Assembly: GCF_030146175.1 (NCBI RefSeq)
Contig: NZ_JASLCE010000058.1
Coordinates: 1-29,545, forward strand
DNA from: Flavobacterium sp.
GTDB taxonomy: Bacteria; Bacteroidota; Bacteroidia; Flavobacteriales; Flavobacteriaceae
Direction of reading: 5' to 3'
DNA: 29,545 bases
Shown here: positions 1 through 9,900 of the stretch, piece after piece
How positions within the stretch are numbered: the stretch's first letter is position 1
Layout: every line of letters starts with the position of its first letter
The notes under the pieces: model-generated
What the model saw: only the letters and a program-made list of their open reading frames with translations
The model's database searches: none
What the model was told of the DNA's origin: nothing
Program-made: the position numbers and the translations under genes

Positions 1-66
1 AGACACGCTGGACTTAAAATCCAGTGAACAGTAATGTTCGTGCGGGTTCAAGTCCCGCCTTGAGTA
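1..66 (+). tRNA. tRNA-Leu (anticodon UAA), 5' end cut by the window edge
   Basis: The anticodon stem CTGGA (8-12) pairs with TCCAG (20-24) around the loop CTTAAAA, which puts anticodon TAA at 15-17. A long variable arm follows, with GAAC (26-29) pairing with GTTC (36-39), as in class II tRNAs. The T arm is GCGGG (42-46), TTCAAGT, CCCGC (54-58). The 3' acceptor strand is 59-65, with discriminator A66 and no encoded CCA. The 5' acceptor strand and most of the D arm lie outside the window. It is the only plus-strand gene seen. Confidence 0.95.
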
Positions 67-69
67 CAA

Positions 70-99
70 AAGCTTCAAACTATGTTTGGAGCTTTTTTT
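70..99 (+). terminator. Rho-independent terminator of the tRNA-Leu transcript
   Basis: An 11-base stem at 70-80 pairs with 84-94, with one G-U wobble and a three-base loop, and is followed by a run of T. It begins a few bases after the tRNA 3' end, so it probably ends the tRNA transcript. Confidence 0.8.
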
Positions 100-362
100 G
101 TTTTATATCTGTTTGTATTTTCATACACTCCCCAACAACACAACTCCCCTTCTATATTGAAAGAACAAACGCAAAATCAAGCCAACCTCAACCATCACAC
201 AGAACGTTCGGGAATAAACCTTAAATAAGCCGCCAAACACTTTATTTATTCTTTTACATTTATTCTAAAAACTACAACTTTTAGATCTGTACTTTTTTTG
301 ATCATATAAATTGTAGTTCCAAAATAGCCATTGACAAATCATTAACTCACGCTCTTTTTAGC
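100..362. other. AT-rich intergenic stretch with no gene seen
   Basis: The stretch between the tRNA terminator and the terminator of the RHS operon is AT-rich. No frame gives a convincing protein, and I found no second copy of the tRNA 3' end, no integrase gene and no clear promoter. It separates the plus-strand tRNA from the convergent minus-strand operon. Confidence 0.5.
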
Positions 363-395
363 AAAAAAAGCCCTAACTATAAGATTAGGGCTTTT
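363..395 (-). terminator. Bidirectional-type terminator closing the RHS toxin operon
   Basis: AAAAGCCCTAA (366-376) pairs perfectly with TTAGGGCTTTT (385-395) around an 8-base loop. Seven A at 363-369 give a T run on the minus-strand transcript. It lies about 50 bases downstream of the immunity gene stop and ends the minus-strand operon. The T run on the plus strand is shorter, so it could also stop plus-strand read-through. Confidence 0.85.
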
Positions 396-411
396 AGTTT
401 ATTTATTGTAA

Positions 412-432
412 GCACGGATTGCAAATCCGCGC
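412..432. repeat. Short palindromic element centred on GGATTGCAAATCC
   Basis: CGGATT (415-420) and AATCCG (424-429) form an inverted repeat around GCA. The flanking GC/GC bases extend the pairing, with one mismatch. It sits between the immunity gene stop and the terminator. It has no T run, so it is not itself a terminator. Its form is like the REP-type palindromes that occur dispersed in Bacteroidota genomes, but only one copy was seen here. Confidence 0.45.
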
Positions 433-446
433 GATCGGGTTTACCT

Positions 447-986
447 CTACATTTCACACATCTCTTTCCATATATCTTTAGGACGAGGATCTCCCCAGCC
501 ATTTAACTCTTCAAAGCTTGATTTTACTTTTAATTCTGAATCTTTAAAACTTATACCATTGTGTTTATAAATTGCAAGTAGATTAACCAACCCATTGTAT
601 GTAATTGAACTATACGAACCAGTGTTACCATATAAATTACCAAAAGCTATTTCAGTTAAAAAATTCATAGCTGAGACAATATCTTGTGGAAGAGTTAAAT
701 AAAATCTTCTTAAATCATTAGCTTCTTCGAATGAAAGAAAATCGTATTCATTAAAATCATTATTAGGACTGTCATCTAAAATAGAATAAGGCGCAACTTC
801 ATTTACAAATTCTTCTATACTTTCAAGATTACTACCACTACATACTTCCCATAATTTTTCAACAAAATCATTTAAAAACTTATTGGTCAATAACTCAACA
901 TTATATTTTTTTAAAAGTTCTTCAAAAAAAATTAAACCAAAGGCCAACCTACCCCTTATAGAAATTATCTTAAATTCATTTTTCAT
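447..986 (-). CDS. Putative immunity protein for the RHS YwqJ-like deaminase toxin
   Basis: This is a 179-residue acidic protein with no signal peptide or membrane segment, so probably cytoplasmic. I do not recognise its family from sequence. Position gives the role: the ATG (984-986) lies nine bases after the stop of the RHS toxin gene, where polymorphic-toxin loci normally carry the cognate immunity gene, and an operon terminator follows. It is markedly AT-rich (about 28% GC by hand count over 601-660), like the toxin tip next to it and unlike the RHS shell, which fits co-transfer of tip and immunity gene. By inference it binds and blocks the C-terminal deaminase domain in the producing cell or its kin. 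A stand-alone accessory role cannot be excluded. Confidence 0.7.
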   Translation of the reverse strand: MKNEFKIISIRGRLAFGLIFFEELLKKYNVELLTNKFLNDFVEKLWEVCSGSNLESIEEFVNEVAPYSILDDSPNNDFNEYDFLSFEEANDLRRFYLTLPQDIVSAMNFLTEIAFGNLYGNTGSYSSITYNGLVNLLAIYKHNGISFKDSELKVKSSFEELNGWGDPRPKDIWKEMCEM

Positions 987-995
987 TTATTATCA

Positions 996-3900
996 TTATT
1001 TGTTTGTTGTATTATTAATATTCTTAGTTGTTATTTCACAATTCTTACATGGTGGAAAATCAGTAACACTACCTCCCTTACTTGGCTTATCTAATTTAAC
1101 TGTATGTATTTCTAAATTTTGTGTTTTAGCACCATCTTTAAAAGCATTGTTAAGAGCATGACATTCTGAACAATTCTCAACTGCCCATATCTCTTTACTC
1201 TCATCCGGCATAATTTTCTTGAGTTCAGGTGTCAATTTTTCACCTGGTTTTATCCCTTTACTCTCACCATAATAATACTTCTTAGTAACCTTATCATAAA
1301 CAACAGATAATGACCTTGGCAAGTTTCTAACACTTCTTTCAGAAACCACTTCTTTAGCATAATTATAAACAGCTTCTCTTGCCAATTGGCTTGACTTATT
1401 TAGAAGAGGTGCTTTAAAAGCTCTTTTCAGAATAATAGAAGCTCCAGCAAATTCAACAGTAAATTGCGTTATTTTTTCAATATCTCGTTCTTGAATTATT
1501 TTGGTAATATATTCTGAGCTCTTTATTAATTCTTGAGTTGCTTCTTCTCTTCCTTGAGGCCCAGAACCTCCATTCCATTTCCATGTTTGTACAACCAAAT
1601 GTTTTGCTTGACCACCCCACCAACTAGGACTTAGTAAATTATGAACACCATTAAGTGTTGCCCTTAAAATTTTACCCTCTGTAGACTGGTCAGTAGCTAA
1701 AGCTTCTAAGTTCATACTTCCATCTACAGGAAGTCTTATACCTTCTTCAAGTCCCTCAAGTTCGACATGTTGTATTACTTTATTTCCTGCAAACTGATAA
1801 GGTGAATACCAAGGATATTTATTTACAAGTGGATCCGTTGCAAAGAAACGTCCCACTCTAGGATCATGCATTCTAAAGGTATAGTTTAGGGAATTCCCTT
1901 CACCTTTAATTTCATTATCCATTTCCTGTCCCTGGAACCCATAACGATAATTCGCTTTGGAACCATGTCTCGCTTCCTGGAGCATTCCAAACGGATAATA
2001 ATCCGAATAACTAAGAACGTCGGCATTAAAGGCAACTAAACCACTACTTGGAGTATCTTCTTTTTCAAACTCCGGTATCTTTTTATCGTTGATCACCACC
2101 AAGACATTACTCAAATGATTGGATAGCTCGTAACGTTTGTCGCCGGTCAAATTTACATATTTTTTATAGGCGATCAGTCCGTTATGCGGATAATTTCCAT
2201 TGGTCTTATCTAAATAATCCGGAATTCCGTCACCATCGGTATCAATGGCATCGGATGGATTGTGATCTCCGTTCGGATCGGCTCCTTCAATAGCTTCCCA
2301 GGTTGCATAACCGTCGCCATCGTCGTCCAGATCCAAATAGTTTGGAATACCATCACCGTCGGTATCATCGTTGGCCAGGTTGTTATCGTTGTTTACATCT
2401 TCATAGATATCATACAATCCGTCGCCATCGGTATCCATCAAACACGGCCCTAACACCCGAACCGTACCCGGCGTAACCGTCATCGTAATATTTCCAAATG
2501 TGGAAACCGGCGGATTGTTTAATCCCGCACCTACGTTATTGTTAAAATCAAACTCACGAGTTAAGGCATTTACAGGACTTCCAAAATTATAGTTTACCCC
2601 ACAAATGTCGTATGCTCCGGGCTCCAGTTTAGAATACGGTCTTTCCTGTATATACGCGCCGGACGAAACAACCGGGCTTACCGTAAACGGATAAGGCGTT
2701 CCATTTAGTGTTAGCGTACCCGTTAAACTGGTATCACTACCTAAAAGCTGTGTTATCTGTCCGCTATAGTCAATTTCCATTCCTTTTTCGGTCATCTCCT
2801 GAGGCGTGATGATCGCATTTGGAAGGTTTAGTACTTTATACTCTTTTCGGGAATTGGTTCCGTTTAGGAATACTTCCTTCGCCAATAACACCTTAGGACT
2901 GAATTTATTGTTTGCATAGTCCACATAGAATTTAAGTCCGGTTTTTACATCGCCTTCCTTAATTTGCTGCGGCATCACATAGTTGACCACTTTCAGGTTG
3001 TAGATAACAGAATCCATATCTCCCATTGTGAAACCTACTAACATTGGCTGACCGGCATTTGCAGCGGGCTCATTCAATGTATGTAGTAGAATACCATTAT
3101 TATAGAATTTAATTTTGCCGTTTAGACGTTCTACTCTAAACACATCTCCTACTTTGAACATAATAGTCTCCGCTGGAAATGATGCCGATAGTTGTTGAAG
3201 GTTACCATTTTCATACGCTCGAAGCTTACCATCCGAATAACTAAGCAAGCCATAATTAATATTGATATAGTTTGCAACATTTGTACTCGGTTGGTAGGAC
3301 AATCCTAACATCACCCTATAATTCGATTCCAAGGTCCCGCCAATCGTTCGCTCTACATAACCATTAGCTACCAGCATTTTGGCCGTTTCGCCTCCCGTAT
3401 CCCAGGCCAGCGGAATCGTTTTGGTAATTTTTCCATTCGCATCAACATTTATATTTTGTGAGGCGGTTAATGGCGGTTTGGTGATCGCATATTGGTTTTC
3501 CTGTAGCGGTACCGCATCATAATTGACTACTTTTAGATTATAGATACTCGTATTCTGGAAACACATCAGGAAGTCCGCCACCATTGGTTTACCGGCATCC
3601 GGTCCGTCTTCGGTATAGGTATGTAAAATCATTCCATTTTTATAGAAACGGATTTTACCGTTCATCCGTTCAATTCGAACCACATCTCCAATAGCATAAC
3701 GATCGGCTCCCGAAGGATAATAACCTGTAAACGGATTATTCGTACCGTCTTTATAGCCCAATAGTCTACCATCGTTATACGAGTATATCGCATATTTAAT
3801 CGTATTGACCGATCCTGACCCTGTTGCACCCGGAGTATCGGTATACGACAATCCCAGGAATACATTATAATTCGAATCCAGCGTTCCGCCAATGGTTCGC

Positions 3901-6900
3901 TCTACATAACCATTACCGGTTAGAATATTGGCCGTTGCTCCAATAGCATCCCATGTAGGCGCACTGGTTTTCGTAATTTTTCCGGCCGCATCCACCGTAA
4001 TATTCTGGGTGTTGTACAATTGCGGTTTCGTGATCGTTTCGTTAGCATCGATATACGGAGTACCATTATATTTTACAATCTTCAGGTCATAAATTTTACC
4101 CTGATATTTATAGATCGAAAAGTCTCCCAGCATTGGCTGACCAGGATTTGCTTCTGCTACTTCTCTTAATAAAATACTATTCTTAAAATACCTGATCTTT
4201 CCGTTTAATCGTTCTACCCGTAATACATCTCCAATGGTATAACTGTTAGAACCTGTCGGTAATGCAATTTCGGTTCCGTTTTCGTAGGCTAATAACAGGT
4301 TTTGTGTGGTATACAAGGCATAATTAATCGTACTATAATGCACATTCGTATCGTTATAGGATAGCCCTAACAAGATATAGCCATTTTCCGTCATGGTTCC
4401 TTTTATCGTTCTTTCTACATAACCATTACCGGTTACAAGATTTGGTGTAGCGCCACCTGCCGTCCAGGTATTTGGTCCATCGAGTGTTCTAACTATGGTT
4501 CCATTACTGTTAATTGCAATATTTTGGGCATTTACAATTTCCGGATTTTTTATAATCGTAGTGGATTTATTGTATTTTACTACTTTTAAATCATAGATTT
4601 TAGTTTGACCTCTATACATCGCAAAGTCGACCAACATCGGTTGTCCCGGTTGTGATTCGGTAATTTCTCTTACCAGGGTTTCATTTCTAAAATACTTGAT
4701 TTTACCTTCTTTTCTTTCGACTCTTAACTTATCGCCAACCGCATAAACATCACCACCAATTGGTAATGTATAACGTAGCCCATTTTCGTAAGCATACAAT
4801 ATACCTCCCGCAGCGGTATAGAGCGAATAGTTAATCGTATTAAAATTTATGTTCGGATCGGAATACGACAATCCCAACATCACATAGTCATTGGATGCCA
4901 AAGTCCCTTTTACGGTTCTTTCCACATAACCGTCGCCTGTTAAAAGATAGGGTGACGAACCACCTACATCTCCCCAACTATCGCCAGCTAAAGTTCGGGT
5001 AATCGTTCCATCGGCTTCAATATTAAGGTTTGGCATCACATTTAACGGTGGTCGGACAATCGTTTTGTTATCATCGATATACGTACCCTGTCCCATTACC
5101 TCAACCTGACCGATTAACGTGGAAGGCGCTGGTGTTGTAGTTTGATCAACTTTGAATTTAGTTTTGAAATTAAATTCATTAAAATTAGGATTAACCCCAT
5201 ATAAATACGGTTCGTTCCACGTCGCATTAGTTGTTGGCGTTACCCGTAAGGAATAAATCTTTAAATCGGAAACACTTAACGGCACACTCGGTATGCTGGT
5301 TGTAGCCGCCATAGCACTAGCCTGAGCTGTCATTCCCAACGGCCCTCCACCAATTTCCGGTTTTTTGTATTTATACAAGCCAACCAATTTGTCTTCCAAT
5401 CCCAATCGGCTGCTACCAAAAATATGGTGTTCTTTTATAGAATAATTTCTGTTATAACCATTTCTGTTTGAAATCTGGACATCTTTATACACGGCCAATA
5501 CATTCCCCTGCGCATCTCTGGAATAGTAATCGGAGTTGGTAACCGGATCGCCAAAGGAACCATCATAAACACTTTTCGAAATTCGGTTTCCTAAACCGTC
5601 ATATTCGAAATAGATAATCGTTTGTGCATTATTTTTAAACTTTTCAATTCTTTTAACCTTACCATCGGCACGCCAGTCAATTTTTAACCCTTCGGTTTTA
5701 TCTTCAACAAGTTGGCCAATCTGATCATAAATATAATTATGCGTATTCAGGTTATTGATGTTATACACAATTCCTAAAGTAGCCAATTGCTGTATCTGAT
5801 CCCCCAGTTCGTTAGTTGCCAATCCGGAGAAACCTGCTTTATCTTCTACTAAGCGAAGCTTGTTATCACCCGGTAAATAATGGTATACTAATTCATCCAT
5901 TTTTCGGAAAGCACCATTCTGATCCGGAGCGGTTCTGAGTAGTGTTTTCAGGTTTCCATTTCGATCATACGTATAACTGGAACTATAACTTTCGTTATTC
6001 ACATCGGCCACTCCAAGAGCATCCGGTTTTATCGCAGCAGATGTCATCCCGGTAATACGGTTTAACTGATCATAGGTATAGCTATTCTTCTGCACATCCA
6101 ATAAGGCTTCTCTATTCGTACGGATAGCCGTAGTCATCTGTTTGATGTTTCCATTGAACAGATTTCTAGTATTGGCAGCAAGATTTCCATTACGGCTAAA
6201 CATCAACGGTTTGAAATTTTCGTCTCCTGTATCGTCTGTTGTAATGGCTTTATAGTCGCCGTCAAAATAGTTAAGCGAATAACCAAACGCATCTTTATTG
6301 GTATTCAATCGGGCTGCCATTCCATCCTGTCCCATATCATTTTCCGGTGTCGTCAGATTTTCTCCGTTTACCGCTTTTAACCATCCCTGTAAGGTGTAGG
6401 CATAATCGATACCTTGTACTTTTTTATCCCCTAACTCCACACGTGCCAACGGACCATGCGCATAGTATTGATAGTTGGCATCATTCTCCCAAACGATACC
6501 ATCCGGTGATGTTTTAACATTAACAATACGATTATCGGCATCGTATTCGTATTTATGGATAAACTGATCGGTTTTATTTGGCTGATGCGTAACCGTGTTT
6601 ACATTACCACTGATCAGATCGTAATCGTAGATCACACGTTTAATATGTAATTCACAGTCGTTTTTAAGGGCTAAATTCGTATCGGCGATTACATTTGGAT
6701 CACAGCTGTAATCTTTTAATGCCACAATATAAGTAACCATTTCTTTTACGTTACCGTGTATATCGTAGTTATATAAGATCGCATTTTGATAATCCAATTC
6801 TCCATCCGGAGAAAACTCGTCATAATAAAATATTCCGGTAACACGATTTCTACTCGTTTGTGGATTGTAATTGGAATAGAAGAAATCAGAAGCTCTTTTT

Positions 6901-9900
6901 TCATCCGGATACATTTCCAGCATAGGATCTTCCCCATAAACCGTACGGACAGCTTCCATTTTCGAAAATCCTATGCCATCAAAACGATTGGCTGTCTGGT
7001 TCGTTACTACACTATTGTTAAGAAAGGAACGTATTAATCGCCCTTCATCAGAGATAAAATAGGCACTCCCATATTGATCCGGTTGCGCGCCAACAAAAAT
7101 CTGACCGGCTTCAATAATCCGTCCCAAATTGTCATATTCTGTATAGCTAAATCCTCTGACTGTGTTATATAGATTGTATTGTTTTTCATTTTGAGACGCA
7201 ATTATTCGTCCCAAATCATCGTATGCAAAACGCGTTTCACCACCATCCGGTGTTTTTTGCCAAACCAATTGGTTTAACGTATTGTAACGATACTGCGTTT
7301 TAAATGTATGCTGTGGCTGTAAAGCCGTATTTTCAGGGGCTGGTGTTAATGGATCAAAGCTGTTTCTATACGTATTGATCGACGCATTTTTGGAATTGAT
7401 CTCGCTCGGTGTAAATCGTTTTACGCCTTCCGGAGCTACGGTTTGCGTTAAGTTCCCGGCCTGATCATAATAGTATAAGGTATATTGATATTCTTTATCA
7501 AAATAGTTCATATCAAATTTCTCCTGAACCGTTGCCATTGCTTTTGTAATGTATTCTTTTATGAATTTTTTACGCAACGATTCCAGATAATTCTCATAGG
7601 CTTCCTGCTGATAGGTCTCATTTAAATTTTTGATTAAATGCGTACAGGTACCGTCAGTATCAACCGGCACATTTGGAGAAACGACACTCATCGTCACCGG
7701 AGGACATATCCCCGGATTGGCAGCACGATAATCCGTATTTACCCAGTTGTTCCAGTTTAAACGATCGGGATTGTTGGCATTAATCGTATAATAGGCTTTA
7801 TAGGCATCAATAACTCTAAAGATATTATGAACCTCATCCACGTTATACCCGTAATGCAAATAGGTATTTCCGAACTCTGCAATTGTTCTGAAATTATAGT
7901 CGTACGATGACGTAACGGCCAACTGATTACAGTAATATATATAGCTATCAACAAGATACTGTAAATTGCTTGTACAGAAATTGTCAAACTCACCAACTTC
8001 AATGGTATACCCCGTAATACGCGGACCATTATTGGGTCCTCCGTGAAGTATAAAGTCTAAGAAATCGGCTTTTTTAGCATCACAGGCAACCGGAGTAACC
8101 GTTTGTGGAATACATACGGTACAGTCCCTGTCAATATAATTAAGGTTCGGTTTTGCCCGTGCCGTTATTTTCCCAATAGATCCTGATGTTGTTGGATAGT
8201 GAAAGGTAAAAATATCGATGGAACCATTTCCTACAATCGTAACATTACTAAATGGAAACAAACCACTTACTGTAGAAAGATTTACCGTTTGATCTAAAGA
8301 AAATATCGTTTCTCCTCCGCGAGACATACCATATCCATATTGTCCACTAATCCACGTTGTCTGAATCGGCGAATTGGTTGGTTCATTAAAGAAAGTAGCC
8401 AGATATGAATTTTTATACGACGGTATGTTTTCTAAGCTAACAGGCGTTGTACTTTGTAATTCTCCTGATTGTTTTAACGCATTAATAAACGTTACAAAAG
8501 CCTGACGAAATTTGTTTCTTACACTACAATTATGTCCACTTTCAGATGCTGCGTCATTAGGATCCAGTACCTGACCAACCTGATTATTATGATCGGTACT
8601 ACACGCTCCGATAGCCGCACAGGTCGTTCCGTAAAGGACCACTTCTTTTGTGGCTCCATTTACTAAAATTTCCGCCACTGCTCTATAAGCAAACACTTTA
8701 TTTTCCGGTACGGAAGCTATTTGATCGTAATAGAATTGTTTGATCTTCGTGATTTTCCAGGTGGTATTGTAATTCGCCCAGGTGTATGTCGATGACTCTA
8801 CTTTAACCGTAGTCCCGCAAAACGGTTGCGACGGACTAGCGCTAAAGTTAATTGTAAGTGTGTTACTTGCCGTTGCCGTACTAATGTTTAATGAATTTAA
8901 CGGCACAGTTGTCGATCCTAAGGCTTTAATTAAATCAGGGGTTACATACTGCCCGGTAAAAGGTCGGCTGGACATTGCTGTAATATTCACACTGCTAAAT
9001 GCGGCATCTTTAAAGAAACCGTTTAAGAAATAATCAAAATCAAAAAGTAACGGACAATTTCCGGTTTGCGCGTAATATTCGTAATCGTTTTGTGCCTGTA
9101 ACTGATTTAAGGCTGTCAACGGATCCATACCGGAATCATATCCAAAATCTACCGGAATAAAACGTTTTGCTTTTTCTTTATATAAAATACCGCTAGTGCT
9201 ACCGCAAAGTGACGTTACCGCTATACTATTGATATAATTAAACAAACTGGTTTTCTGAGAGAAATTATCCGTTAGTACATTCGTAACCGAATAATTCAAT
9301 ACACCGCCAATACAACCGTTATACGTACCTTTTTCGATCGCATAAATATTACTAAAAACGTGCTTTATTTTTGATTTTAAACCTAAATAAAGACTTCTGT
9401 ATGTTTTCCAAAACTGATCTTTTTGATCTTGTGTTAAGGCAGAAATAGACGTTGGAGGAGTACACTGCACCAATGGATTACAGTAAACCATCTGTAAAGC
9501 GGCCTCATATAATTTCACGACTGTCGCTGGGTCGTCATGTACCATATAATCGGAATTGATCGCTTCCTGCATAATGCCGATTCGGTAACCGTATAGCGCC
9601 GCACTTTCAAAATTGGCTGGCAATTGTTGAAAATACGGATCTAATGTATAAATACCGCTATTCGCTGCAAGCGTACTTCCAATTAAACCTTTACTCACGG
9701 CATCATTAAACGTGGTTACGCTTTGCAGATAACTATCGTAGGCATCCGAGTTTAATGAAGTTGTCCCGTTGCTTTTCGTCAGATTACAAATCTCCTTGTT
9801 GTACACCAGGTAATTGTATTCCGGGTGGTAGGCAATTAATGACTTTGCCCAACCGGGACCAAAAGCCTCAACGAAGTCGTTATAATTAACCAACTGTTGC

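Noticed and set aside
24..224. Small plus-strand open frame starting inside the tRNA
   Set aside because: It overlaps the tRNA and its terminator hairpin and encodes low-quality sequence.
1..446. Integration site (att) at the tRNA 3' end
   Set aside because: I found no second copy of the tRNA 3' sequence and no integrase gene in the window.
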